From Pseudonocardia sp. EC080619-01 (GTDB lineage Bacteria > Actinomycetota > Actinomycetes > Mycobacteriales > Pseudonocardiaceae): 64,000 nt of DNA. The DNA is taken from NCBI RefSeq assembly GCF_001420995.1, contig NZ_CP012184.1, positions 5,750,501 to 5,814,500 on the forward strand, given 5' to 3'. Below, piece by piece: positions 19,616 to 28,402 of this stretch; within the stretch, counting starts at the first letter, position 1, and each line of letters opens with the position of its first letter. The notes under the pieces are model-generated. The model did no database searches. It was given only the letters and a program-made list of their open reading frames with translations, and was not told the origin of the DNA. The position numbers were made by a program, and so were the translations under genes.

Positions 19616-21436
19616 GTGAACCACCCCTACGACGACGGTCCCGGCAGGCGGGACATCCAATCTGGTCACGATCTCGGCCCGGCCGAGACCGCGGAGCACA
19701 TCCGTCACCTCGAGAGCGAGATCGCGACGCTGCGTCAGCGGCTGACCGAGACGCCCCGGCACGCCCGAGTGCTGGAGCAGCGCCTGGCCGAGACCACGAG
19801 CCGGCTCTCCGCGCTCAACGCGCGCAACGAGAAGCTCACCGAGACCCTCAAGGAGGCGAGGGGGCAGCTGGTCGCACTCCGCGAGGAGGTCGACAGGCTC
19901 GCCCAACCCCCGTCCGGATACGGCGTGTTCCTCGGCCGGTACGACGACGACACCGTCGACGTCTTCACCTCCGGCCGCCGGATGCGCGTCCCCGTCTCGC
20001 CCGCGGTGGAGGGCGAGCAGCTCCGCAGCGGGCAGTCGGTCCGGCTGAACGAGGCGCTGACCGTGGTCGAGGCCATGGGCTTCGAGCAGGTCGGTGACCT
20101 GTACTCGCTGCGCGAGATCGTCAGCAAGCCCGGCGACGACGGCTCGGCCGGTCGCGGCCTGGTCGTCGGCCACTCCGACGAGGAACGGGTGGTGTGGCTC
20201 GCCGCACCGCTGTTCGACCTGGGCGACGAGGAGGGCACCAGCCCGCTCAAGTCCGGGGACTCCCTCATGGTCGACTCGCGGGCGGGCTACGCCTACGAGC
20301 GGGTCGCCAAGGCCGAGGTCGAGGACCTCGTGCTGGAGGAGGTCCCGGACATCGCCTACCACGACATCGGTGGCCTGTCCCGGCAGATCGAGCAGATCCA
20401 GGACGCGGTCGAGCTGCCGTTCCTGCACACCGAGCTGTTCACCACGTACGAGCTCCGCCCGCCCAAGGGCGTGCTCCTCTACGGACCGCCCGGCTGCGGG
20501 AAGACGCTCATCGCGAAGGCCGTCGCGAACTCGCTGGCGAAGAAGATCGCCAAGCAGCGGGGCGACGACCCGGACGAGGGCCGTGCGTTCTTCCTGAACA
20601 TCAAGGGCCCGGAGCTGCTCAACAAGTTCGTCGGCGAGACCGAGCGGCACATCCGGCTCATCTTCCAGCGGGCCCGGGAGAAGGCCTCGGCCGGTACCCC
20701 GGTGATCGTGTTCTTCGACGAGATGGACTCGATCTTCCGGACCCGTGGCTCGGGGGTGTCCTCCGACGTCGAGACGACGATCGTGCCCCAGCTCCTCGCC
20801 GAGATCGACGGCGTCGAGGGCCTGGAGAACGTGATCGTGATCGGCGCCTCGAACCGCGAGGACATGATCGACCCGGCGATCCTGCGGCCCGGCCGGCTGG
20901 ACGTGAAGATCAAGATCGAGCGTCCGGACGCCGAGGGTGCGCAGGACATCTTCTCCAAGTACATCACCGAGACCCTGCCCATCCACGACGACGACGTCGC
21001 CGAGTTCGGCGGCAGCCGCAAGGCGTGCGTCGACGGGATGATCCAGCGCATCGTCGAGCGGATGTACGACGAGTCGGAGGAGAACCGGTTCCTGGAGGTC
21101 ACCTACGCCAACGGTGACAAGGAGACCCTCTACTTCAAGGACTTCAACTCCGGCGCGATGATCCAGAACATCGTCGACCGGGCGAAGAAGTCCGCGATCA
21201 AGTCGGTGCTCGAGTCCGGTCAGACGGGCCTGCGGGTCCAGCACCTGCTGGACGCGATCGTCGACGAGTTCGCGGAGAACGAGGACCTCCCGAACACCAC
21301 CAATCCCGACGACTGGGCCCGGATCTCGGGCAAGAAGGGCGAGCGGATCGTCTACATCCGCACCCTGGTCACCGGCAAGAACGAGGCCACCGGCCGCGCG
21401 ATCGACACCGCGTCGAACACCGGCCAGTACCTGTAG
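19616..21436 (+). CDS. mpa: Proteasome-activating AAA ATPase (Mpa/ARC)
   Basis: A 606-residue hexameric ATPase that binds Pup on tagged proteins, unfolds them and threads them into the 20S proteasome. An N-terminal coiled coil (about 22-95, ETAEHIRHLESEIATLRQRL) captures Pup; two OB-fold interdomain regions follow (about 97-245). The AAA module has Walker A GPPGCGKT at 290-297, Walker B VIVFFDEMDS and the second-region GASNREDMIDPAILRPGRLD. The protein ends GQYL, the HbYX-like tail that docks in the proteasome alpha ring. The GTG start has a good GGAGGG site. It closes the trmI-mpa unit. Confidence 0.97.
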   Translation: MNHPYDDGPGRRDIQSGHDLGPAETAEHIRHLESEIATLRQRLTETPRHARVLEQRLAETTSRLSALNARNEKLTETLKEARGQLVALREEVDRLAQPPSGYGVFLGRYDDDTVDVFTSGRRMRVPVSPAVEGEQLRSGQSVRLNEALTVVEAMGFEQVGDLYSLREIVSKPGDDGSAGRGLVVGHSDEERVVWLAAPLFDLGDEEGTSPLKSGDSLMVDSRAGYAYERVAKAEVEDLVLEEVPDIAYHDIGGLSRQIEQIQDAVELPFLHTELFTTYELRPPKGVLLYGPPGCGKTLIAKAVANSLAKKIAKQRGDDPDEGRAFFLNIKGPELLNKFVGETERHIRLIFQRAREKASAGTPVIVFFDEMDSIFRTRGSGVSSDVETTIVPQLLAEIDGVEGLENVIVIGASNREDMIDPAILRPGRLDVKIKIERPDAEGAQDIFSKYITETLPIHDDDVAEFGGSRKACVDGMIQRIVERMYDESEENRFLEVTYANGDKETLYFKDFNSGAMIQNIVDRAKKSAIKSVLESGQTGLRVQHLLDAIVDEFAENEDLPNTTNPDDWARISGKKGERIVYIRTLVTGKNEATGRAIDTASNTGQYL

Positions 21437-21452
21437 GCACGCACGCCGGCGA

Positions 21453-21485
21453 ACGGCCCCGCCACGGTCTCCGTGGCGGGGCCGT
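21453..21485. terminator. Strong terminator after mpa
   Basis: A perfect 15-bp stem ACGGCCCCGCCACGG/CCGTGGCGGGGCCGT with a TCT loop lies between two convergent genes. Confidence 0.85.
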
Positions 21486-21516
21486 CCGTCGTCGGGCACT
21501 CCGCGGGATCAGGGGC

Positions 21517-22008
21517 TCACGGTGTCCGGGCGCGGACGACGTCGAGGTTGCGGAACGTCGGCTCGCCGGTCGCGATCTTCTGCATCCGCTCGGCGATCCG
21601 GGTGGTGGCCGGGTGGTCGGAGTTGCGCATCGCCAGCTCGTGGCTCGGGAAGCCGACGACCTCCACGTAGGTGCCGGGGCGTTCCCGGTCCTCGGCGACG
21701 ACGTACCACTGCGCGGTGCGCTCGGTGCCGATCTCGCGCATCCACTCCTCGACGAGCCCGTCCATGTCCTCGATGCGGTTCGTGTCGAACTCGATCATCT
21801 GGACGAACGAGCCGTCGGCGGCGTCCAGCGGGGCGGTCCGCATGCCGGCGCGGATCGCGTCGCGCAGCTCGGGGCCGTCCGTGTGGCCGTGCACGGCCAC
21901 GGCGTGCCCGCAGGCGGCGTCGAGGACCTCGGCCTCCTCGCCGGTCAGGGTCAGCGTGCAGCCGGACTCGCTCGGCATCTCGCGGCAGTCGACGATCTTC
22001 CTGGTCAT
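21517..22008 (-). CDS. DUF1059 plus monooxygenase-like (dimeric alpha-beta barrel) protein
   Basis: A 163-residue two-part protein. Residues 1-60 match DUF1059 (KIVDCREMPSESGCTLTLTG, then HAVAVHGHTD). Residues about 65-163 look like an antibiotic-biosynthesis-monooxygenase or ferredoxin-like barrel (FVQMIEFDTNRIEDMDGLVEEW, VEVVGFPSHELAMRNS). GGAGG lies 5 bases before the ATG at 22008; an adjacent ATG at 22011 is less well spaced. No catalytic residues can be assigned, so function is unknown. The gene stands alone, convergent with mpa. Confidence 0.72.
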   Translation of the reverse strand: MTRKIVDCREMPSESGCTLTLTGEEAEVLDAACGHAVAVHGHTDGPELRDAIRAGMRTAPLDAADGSFVQMIEFDTNRIEDMDGLVEEWMREIGTERTAQWYVVAEDRERPGTYVEVVGFPSHELAMRNSDHPATTRIAERMQKIATGEPTFRNLDVVRARTP

Positions 22009-22227
22009 CATGTCCTCCGGTACGACGGTCGGGTGGGTCACCGATCCCTCGCCGGGGCGCCGCGCGCAGCGGCGGATCGCGTGCAGTCGTCGCGGCCCGG
22101 AGTCCCGGTCGACGGGCGAGCAGAGTAGCGGCGGGGACCCGACGGCGACGTCGTCACGATTGCCGATCGCAACGGACCCGCCGACACCGTGTCCGATCCG
22201 TTCACGACGCGGGGGCGGGCCCGGGCC

Positions 22228-22233
22228 TAGCCT
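22228..22233 (+). promoter_or_regulatory. Predicted -10 box upstream of the glyoxalase-fold gene
   Basis: TAGCCT, 7 bases before the ATG, is a leaderless layout. The preserved promoter suggests the frameshift in the gene is recent or a sequencing error. Confidence 0.4.
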
Positions 22234-22240
22234 TCCGCCC

Positions 22241-22632
22241 ATGGACGAGACGATCGGCGCCGAGCTCGACATGATCGGCATCATGGTGACGGACATGGCC
22301 CGCTCGGTGGCCTTCTACCGGCTGGTGGGCCTGGAGTTCCCGGACGGCGCGGAGTCGTCGCCGCACGTGGAGACGACCCTGCGCGGCGGCATCCGGCTGG
22401 CCCTGGACCTGCAGTCGATGGTGGAGGGCTTCCACCCCGGCGCGGCCCCGACCGGCGACGGACGCATGTCGGTCGCGTGCCGGGTGCGTCCGCCGTCGAC
22501 GACGCCTGGAAGCGGATCACCGGCGCCGGGTACGAGTCGGTGCTCGACCCGTTCGACGCGCCGTGGGGCCAGCGCTACGCGACCGTCCGCGACCCGGACG
22601 GGTCCCCGCTCGACCTGTTCGCGTGGGTGTGA
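22241..22632 (+). pseudogene. Glyoxalase/VOC-fold protein gene with a single frameshift
   Basis: The first frame encodes a VOC-domain start (IGIMVTDMARSVAFYRLVGL, then TTLRGGIRLALDL) up to SVACRV near base 22486. The conserved end of the same domain (VDDAWKRITGAGYESVLDPF ... ATVRDPDGSPLDLFAWV, stop at 22630-22632) lies in the frame shifted by one base. Adding one base at about 22484-22490 restores a normal protein of about 130 residues. It is either a recent pseudogene or a one-base sequencing error. Original activity is unknown; the family includes lactoylglutathione lyases, dioxygenases and resistance proteins. Confidence 0.82.
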
Positions 22633-22645
22633 GCCCTCCGGCCGG

Positions 22646-24313
22646 TCAGAACTGCAGGCCGAGTGCCCACCCACCGAGCAGGTAGGCGAACAGGGTGATC
22701 AGCACGACGCCGACGACGTTCAGTGCCAGCCCGCCACGGGCCATCTGGCCGATCGTGACCACGCCGGACCCGAAGACGATCGCGTTCGGCGGTGTCCCGA
22801 CAGGCAACATGAACGCACAGGTCGCGGCGAGCGCGGCCGGGATCAGCAGGGTCATCGAGTCGGCCCCGATGCCGATCGCCACGCCGCCGAGCACCGGGAT
22901 GAACGTCGCGGCCGTGGCGGTGTTGCTGGTGACCTCGGTCAGGAACAGCACGATCAGCACGACGGCGCCGACGAGCAGCAGGATCGGCAGGACCCCGAGA
23001 CCGGCGACGCTCGCGCCGATGAACTCGTCGAGACCGCTGGAGGCGACCGCACCGGCCAGGGCGAGCCCGCCGCCGAAGAGCAGCAGCACACCCCAGGGCA
23101 GTCCCCGCTGGGCGTCCTCCCAGACCAGGAGCATCCGGTACGGCCGTACGGCACCGGTGCCCTCGCGCGGCTCGTCCGGCGGCTCGGTGTCCGCGGGCAG
23201 GAGGAACAGCGCGAGACCCGCCGCGATGGCGATCGCGGTGTCGTTCATCCCGCCCAGCCACGGCAGCGCGGCGTCGATCGCGGCGAACTCCGTGAGGATG
23301 CCCGGCACGATCCAGAGCACCGCCGCACCGGCGAACACGCCCAGCACCCGCTTCTCGGCCGTGCTGGCGGGGCCCATCCCGCGGAGCTGGTCGTCGATCA
23401 TCTCCCGGCCGCCGGGGATCTCCGTGAGGTCGGTGCGGAACAGGAACCGCGTGATGAGCAGCCATGCCACACCGATGAACACGACCACGATCGGCACGCC
23501 GAGCTGCATCCAGCCGAGGAAGCTGATCTCGCGGTCGAGCTCGTCCGCGACGTAACCGGCGACGATCGCGTTGGGCGGGCTCCCGAGCAGCGTCCCGAGA
23601 CCGCCGATCGACGACGCCCAGGCCACCGACAGGACGAGCCCGACCCCGAAGGTCCGCACCGCGGGATCGCGGACGGTCTCGCTGATCGGGGCTCCGCGGC
23701 GGACCGAGTCGCCCGAGCTGCCTGCCCGCTCCGCGACGAGGGCCAGGACCGACAGCGCGATCGGGAGCATCATCAGGGTGGTCGCCGTGTTCGACACCCA
23801 CATCGACAGGAACCCGGTCGCGATCATCATCCCGAGCACGATCCGGGTCGGGGAGGTGCCGACGGTCCGCAACGTCAGGAGCGCGATGCGCCGGTGCAGG
23901 TGCCACTTCTGCATCGCGATGGCGATGAGGAACCCGCCGAGGAACAGGAACACGATCGGATCGCCGTAGTCGGCCGTGATGTCGGAGACGCCGACCACCC
24001 CGAGTGCGGGGAACAGCACGATCGGCAGGAGCGCGGTCGCGGAGAGCGGCACCGCCTCGGTGACCCACCAGGCCGCCATCAGCACCCCGATCGCAGCGAC
24101 GATCCGGGCGTCGGGTTCGAGGGTCTGCGCGGCCCCGAGGAGGATCCAGGTCAGCGCTCCGAGGCCCACGCCGAGTGCCCGGAAAGCCCAGGTGCGGCCC
24201 GGTGAGCGGCCGTCGGCCGCGGTCGTCCCTCCGGTGCCGGGCGGGGGCTCGTCCCCGGCCGGCCTGCGCTCGTGTGTCGGGTTCTCCGACGTCCCCGGGT
24301 CGGTCGTGGCCAT
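22646..24313 (-). CDS. SLC13/DASS-family sodium:carboxylate symporter
   Basis: A 555-residue membrane transporter with about 11-12 hydrophobic segments and a hydrophilic N-terminal region of 45 residues. DASS features are visible: WVTEAVPLSATALLPIVLFP, the SNT motif in LSMWVSNTATTLMMLPIALS, its repeat EVTSNTATAATFIPVLGG, and VGTPPNAIVFGSG near the C-terminus. Such proteins import dicarboxylates, citrate or sulfate with Na+. The ATG at 24313 follows GAGGGGG. It is the last gene of the AtuA operon 40 bases downstream of the small AtuA-like gene, so a carboxylic-acid substrate is likely. Confidence 0.88.
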   Translation of the reverse strand: MATTDPGTSENPTHERRPAGDEPPPGTGGTTAADGRSPGRTWAFRALGVGLGALTWILLGAAQTLEPDARIVAAIGVLMAAWWVTEAVPLSATALLPIVLFPALGVVGVSDITADYGDPIVFLFLGGFLIAIAMQKWHLHRRIALLTLRTVGTSPTRIVLGMMIATGFLSMWVSNTATTLMMLPIALSVLALVAERAGSSGDSVRRGAPISETVRDPAVRTFGVGLVLSVAWASSIGGLGTLLGSPPNAIVAGYVADELDREISFLGWMQLGVPIVVVFIGVAWLLITRFLFRTDLTEIPGGREMIDDQLRGMGPASTAEKRVLGVFAGAAVLWIVPGILTEFAAIDAALPWLGGMNDTAIAIAAGLALFLLPADTEPPDEPREGTGAVRPYRMLLVWEDAQRGLPWGVLLLFGGGLALAGAVASSGLDEFIGASVAGLGVLPILLLVGAVVLIVLFLTEVTSNTATAATFIPVLGGVAIGIGADSMTLLIPAALAATCAFMLPVGTPPNAIVFGSGVVTIGQMARGGLALNVVGVVLITLFAYLLGGWALGLQF

Positions 24314-24353
24314 ACGTCCCCCTCGTGCCGCGCTGCTCGTTCGGGGGACGAAC

Positions 24354-24689
24354 CTATCCGATTGATCTGGATATGTCCGAATGGTCCACCCCGATCTCCA
24401 GGGCGAGGAGCCGGGAGGACAGCGACTTCCCGTGGGTGTCGAGCTCGGCCGACACCGTGACCCCGCCACCCCGCACCCCGGTGCAGACGAACTGCAGGCA
24501 GCACACCAGCGGGAGCTCGTGGCGGATCACCTCGCCGCCGACCCACCGGTCGAGCGCGGCACGGACCCGGTCCGGGGTCAGCGCGGCGACCAGGTGGTCG
24601 TAGCCGGCGTCGTCGTGCGGGACGACGGTCAGGGTCGCGACGGTGCCCTTGTCCCCGGCCCGGCAGTACGCGATCTCATGCAGCCGCAC
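24354..24689 (-). CDS. Stand-alone AtuA C-terminal-like (ferredoxin-fold) domain protein
   Basis: A 111-residue protein resembling the C-terminal domain that is fused to AtuA in many bacteria. Visible features are LHEIAYCRAGDKGTVATLTV at the start, then HLVAALTPDRVRAALDRW and RHELPLVCCLQFVC. The GTG start at 24689 lies inside the end of the AtuA gene (14-base overlap), so the two halves are made together. In Pseudomonas, AtuA belongs to acyclic terpene (citronellol/geraniol) degradation, but its biochemical role is undefined. The last residues run close to the transporter gene start. Confidence 0.72.
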   Translation of the reverse strand: MRLHEIAYCRAGDKGTVATLTVVPHDDAGYDHLVAALTPDRVRAALDRWVGGEVIRHELPLVCCLQFVCTGVRGGGVTVSAELDTHGKSLSSRLLALEIGVDHSDISRSIG

Positions 24690-25977
24690 GGCCGGCCTCC
24701 AGCAGGGTGACGTGCGGGGCGACGGCGGCCCGCGGGACCAGGGTGGACAGCACACCGATGACCTCGTCGACGTGCGCGCGGGCGCCGCCCCCGCCCGCCG
24801 GACCGTTCGTGTAGAGCGCCTCGACCTCGTGCCCGAGGACGTCCAGCGCGCCGGTGTCGTGGTCGACGGCCGCGACCCGCAGCCGGGCGTCCTCGTCGCC
24901 GCCGCGGACCTCGATCCGCGGGGCGACCGGCAGCCCGCGGACCCGCTCGGCGACGACGTCGGCGGCCAGCCGGGCCCGCGCGGCCGCGTTCGGCCCGACG
25001 TAGGAGATCCCGGCCTCCAGCCGGTGCCCCGCCCGGTAGCCCACGCTGACCTTGAGCTCGTCGGGCCGGGCGCGGCCCCGTGCGCCCGTCACCCGGACCC
25101 GGTCGGGGCCCGCGGTGTCGACCCGCACGCCGCGCAGGTCCAGCAGGACGTCCGGGGTGCGGTAGCCGGTCGGGTCGGTGACCTCGTAGAGCAGCTGCTG
25201 GCGGACGGTGTGGCGGTCCAGCCGCCCACCGCTGCCGTCCGGCTTGCCGTAGACGGCGCTGCCGTCCGCCGCGACGTCGGCGAACGGGAACCCCAGCCGG
25301 GCGAGGCCCGGGACGTCGAACGCCCCCGGATCGGCCGCGTAGCCGCCGGTGAGCTGGCCCGCGCACTCGAGCAGGTGCCCGACCAGCGTCCCGGCCGCGG
25401 CGGGCCCGGGGTCGGCGAGGTCCCAGCCCAGCCGCTGCGCGAGCGGGGCCAGGAACAGCGACGGGTCCGCGACCCGGCCCGTGACGACGACCGCCGCCGA
25501 CGACTCCAGCGCCGGCAGCAGCGCGTCGGCACCCAGGTAGGCGTTCGCCGAGACGAGCTCGCCGTGCGCGCGCAGCGGGCGCCCGTCCTCGGCGGCGGGG
25601 GCGTCCGGATCGATACGGTCGAGGACGTCGTCGCCGGTGACGACGGCGACCGGGGCCGTCGACCCGAGCCGGTCGAGGTGGTCGCGGACGATCCGGCCGG
25701 CCGCAGGCGGGTTGGCGGCGCCCATGTTCGTCAGCAGCCGGACACCACCGGCCAGCAGGTCGGGGAGCAGTGCGGTCAGGCGCTGCTCCAGCCGCGGGTC
25801 GTGGCCGGCCCCCGGGTCGGCCAGCCTGCGGCGCTGCCCGAGTGCGATCGTCCGCTCGGCCAGGCACTCCAGCACCAGGTCGTCGAGACGGGCGTGGCGG
25901 GCCAGCTCGACGGCCGGGTCGATCCGGTCGCCGGCGAACCCGGCGCCGCTGCCGATCCGGGTCGTGGTCGGGGGCAT
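24676..25977 (-). CDS. Acyclic terpene utilisation AtuA family protein (DUF1446)
   Basis: A 433-residue protein with the DUF1446 pattern: IGSGAGFAGDRIDPAVELA, LLTNMGAANPPAAGR, VVVTGRVADPSLFLAPLAQR and LGFPFADVAADGSAVYGKP. Related proteins occur in terpenoid and short acid catabolism. The usual C-terminal ferredoxin-like domain is on the following small gene, so the protein is the split form. It is second in an operon that starts with a CitMHS transporter and ends with a DASS transporter, under a divergent LysR regulator. The actual substrate is unknown. Confidence 0.8.
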   Translation of the reverse strand: MPPTTTRIGSGAGFAGDRIDPAVELARHARLDDLVLECLAERTIALGQRRRLADPGAGHDPRLEQRLTALLPDLLAGGVRLLTNMGAANPPAAGRIVRDHLDRLGSTAPVAVVTGDDVLDRIDPDAPAAEDGRPLRAHGELVSANAYLGADALLPALESSAAVVVTGRVADPSLFLAPLAQRLGWDLADPGPAAAGTLVGHLLECAGQLTGGYAADPGAFDVPGLARLGFPFADVAADGSAVYGKPDGSGGRLDRHTVRQQLLYEVTDPTGYRTPDVLLDLRGVRVDTAGPDRVRVTGARGRARPDELKVSVGYRAGHRLEAGISYVGPNAAARARLAADVVAERVRGLPVAPRIEVRGGDEDARLRVAAVDHDTGALDVLGHEVEALYTNGPAGGGGARAHVDEVIGVLSTLVPRAAVAPHVTLLEAGRAAA

Positions 25978-26010
25978 CGCGTGCGTCCTCCTCGGGCGGG
26001 GCGGGTGGGG

Positions 26011-27321
26011 TCAGAGGGTCAGTGCGCCCGTGGCGAGCGCGACGACGGTCATCACCAGCGTGGTGCCGAACGCCCAGCCGAAGACGAACCGTTGGTGGCG
26101 GCCCAGCTCCACGCCCGTCATCCCGAGCAGGATGAAGGTGGAGGCGGTGAGCGGGCTGAGCGGGAAACCGGTCGTCATCTGCCCGAGGACGGCGGCCCGC
26201 GCGACCTCGGCCGGGTCGCCGCCGAGCGCCGTCGAGGTCTCGGCGAGCACCGGCAGCACGCCGAAGTAGTAGGCGTCCGGGGTGAACACGAGGCTCAACG
26301 GCATCGAGGTGACGGCGACGGCGACCGGCACCAGCGACCCGGCGCCGTCCGGGACCAGGGAGACGATCGACTCCGCCATCGCGGTGATCATCCCGGTGCC
26401 GCCGAGCACGCCGGTGAACACGCCCGCGGCGAAGATCATCGCGGTGACCAGGACGACGTTGTGGCCGTGCTTCTCGAACAGCGCCCGCTGCCCGTCCCAG
26501 GTCGGCCGGTTCACCAGCAGCGCGAGCACGAAGGCGCACAGGAACACCACCGGCAGGTCGGCGAGCTGGAACAGCAGCACCACGACCAGCGCGAGCGTGA
26601 GCACGACGTTGAGTGCGAACCGGATCCGGTCGGCACGGGACCGCACGACGGGCGCGGCCGCGGCGCCCGGGGCGTCCGCCGGGGCGGCCGCCGGGTCGAG
26701 CTCGACGACGCCGAGGCGGCGCCGCTCCGCGCGCCCGATCAGGTAGGCCGCGAGCAGCACCCACGCGATGCCGGCGCCCATGGCGGGCAGCAGCGGTACG
26801 AACACGGCGGTGGCGTCGAGATCGAGTGCCGCCATGGCCCGGGCGGTCGGCCCGCCCCACGGGACCATGTTCATCACGCCCGCGCCGAGGCAGACCAGGC
26901 CCGCCAGGACGATCCGGCGCATGCCGAGCCGCTGGTAGAGCGGCAGCATCGCGCTCACCATGATCAGGAACGTGGAGGCGCCGTCGCCGTCCAGCGCGAC
27001 CAGGACGGTCAGCGCCGCGGTGCCGACGCAGATCTTGAGCGGGTCACCGCCCGCCCAGCGCACCACCCGCCGGATCGCGGGGTCGAACAGCCCGGAGTCG
27101 AGCATCAGGCTGAAGTAGAGGATCGCGAAGGTGATCATGATCGCGACCGGGGCGACGGTCTCGAGACCGTCGGTGACGTAGTCCCCGAGGCCGCCGCCGA
27201 GCCCGGCGACGACGGCACCCGCGGCGGGGACCACCGTCAGTGCCAGCAGCACCGACACCCGTCCGGAGAGCACCGCCGCCAGGAACACGGCGATGGTCAG
27301 GAATCCGATCGCGGCGAGCAT
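26011..27321 (-). CDS. CitMHS-family citrate/carboxylate transporter
   Basis: A 436-residue membrane protein with about 12 hydrophobic segments. The start MLAAIGFLTIAVFLAAVLSG and the conserved blocks IMITFAILYFSLMLDSGLFD, DGDGASTFLIM and MNMVPWGGPTARA are typical of CitMHS and citrate:H+ symporters; TGFPLSPLTASTFILLG lies near the end. In Bacillus these carry metal-citrate complexes. A GAGGAGG site precedes the ATG at 27321; the open frame extending upstream is a shadow of the LysR gene. It leads the catabolic operon. Confidence 0.88.
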   Translation of the reverse strand: MLAAIGFLTIAVFLAAVLSGRVSVLLALTVVPAAGAVVAGLGGGLGDYVTDGLETVAPVAIMITFAILYFSLMLDSGLFDPAIRRVVRWAGGDPLKICVGTAALTVLVALDGDGASTFLIMVSAMLPLYQRLGMRRIVLAGLVCLGAGVMNMVPWGGPTARAMAALDLDATAVFVPLLPAMGAGIAWVLLAAYLIGRAERRRLGVVELDPAAAPADAPGAAAAPVVRSRADRIRFALNVVLTLALVVVLLFQLADLPVVFLCAFVLALLVNRPTWDGQRALFEKHGHNVVLVTAMIFAAGVFTGVLGGTGMITAMAESIVSLVPDGAGSLVPVAVAVTSMPLSLVFTPDAYYFGVLPVLAETSTALGGDPAEVARAAVLGQMTTGFPLSPLTASTFILLGMTGVELGRHQRFVFGWAFGTTLVMTVVALATGALTL

Positions 27322-27430
27322 CGTCGACCTCCTCGTCGGCGGTGGACCGGCTGTGGCCCGCCGCACACGCTGCTGCCCCGGACCTATGCTCGTCAAAGAC
27401 CAGATGTGGATCGACTGATGCGGTGGGCCT

Positions 27431-28402
27431 ATGGATCTCACGTTGCAGCAGCTCCGGGCCGTCGTCGCCGTGCACGACGCCGGTGGGTTCACCGCGGCCG
27501 CGCACACGCTGCACGTCGCCCAGCCGTCGCTGAGCCGGGTCGTCGCCGACGTCGAACGACGGCTGGGGGTGCGCCTGTTCGAGCGGACCACCCGGCGGCT
27601 GGAGCCGACCCCGGCCGGGAACGCCGTGGTGGCCGCGGCCCGGCGTGCCCTCGACGCCGTCGAGTCCGAGCTGCGGCACGTCGACGGCTTCCTCGGCGGC
27701 CGCGAGGGCGCGGTCCGCATCGCCACGCTGCCATCGCTCGCGGCGATCCTGCTGCCCGGTGTGGTGTCCGCGTTCCGCGGGGCCCGGCCCGGGGTGCGGA
27801 CCGAGATGTCCGACGCGCTGGCCGACGAGGTCCTCGAGCGGGTGCGGACCGGGCGGGCCGATCTCGCGGTGACGGTCCTGCCCGACGACGGCGCCGCCCC
27901 ACCCGACCTCCTGGCGACCCCGGTCGCGGCTGACCGGTTCTGCGCACTCGTCCCGCCGGACCACCGGCTCGCCGGGCGCCCCACGCTCCGCTGGGCGGAC
28001 CTGGACGGCGAGCCGCTCGTGGACTTCGACCCGACGACCAGCATCCGCCAGCACGTGGACCGGGCCCTGTTCCTGGCCGCCGCACGTCCGGAGCGGGGAC
28101 TGGCGGCACGGAACATCGCCGCCGTCGCCGGCCTCGTCGCCGCCGGGCTGGGTGTGACGGCGGTCCCGGGTCTCGTCGTCCCGCTGACCGGGTTCGCCGG
28201 GCTGGTCGCGGTGCCGCTCGACGGCCCGGTGCTCACGCGGCGGATCGCGCTGGTCGTGCCACGGGGCCGGCATCCCGTGCCGGCGGCGCAGGCGTTCGCG
28301 GCGATGCTGACCGGCGCCGACCGGGACCGGCCGTCGCTGCCGGAGCACGCGGAGTGGGTCGGGCCCCCGGACGGGGACCGGCCCGGCCCGGTCAGCCCGT
28401 GA
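27431..28402 (+). CDS. LysR-family transcriptional regulator of the divergent operon
   Basis: A 323-residue LTTR. The N-terminal winged helix-turn-helix reads LTLQQLRAVVAVHDAGGFTA, AAHTLHVAQPSLSRVVADVE and RLFERTTRRLEPT; residues 90-300 form the co-inducer-binding domain. It is divergent from the CitMHS-AtuA-DASS operon across 109 bases, the standard layout for an LTTR controlling its neighbour in response to a pathway acid. A TATGCT -10-like box lies at 27385-27390. The 3' end overlaps the AraC-type gene by 11 bases in convergent orientation. Confidence 0.9.
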   Translation: MDLTLQQLRAVVAVHDAGGFTAAAHTLHVAQPSLSRVVADVERRLGVRLFERTTRRLEPTPAGNAVVAAARRALDAVESELRHVDGFLGGREGAVRIATLPSLAAILLPGVVSAFRGARPGVRTEMSDALADEVLERVRTGRADLAVTVLPDDGAAPPDLLATPVAADRFCALVPPDHRLAGRPTLRWADLDGEPLVDFDPTTSIRQHVDRALFLAAARPERGLAARNIAAVAGLVAAGLGVTAVPGLVVPLTGFAGLVAVPLDGPVLTRRIALVVPRGRHPVPAAQAFAAMLTGADRDRPSLPEHAEWVGPPDGDRPGPVSP

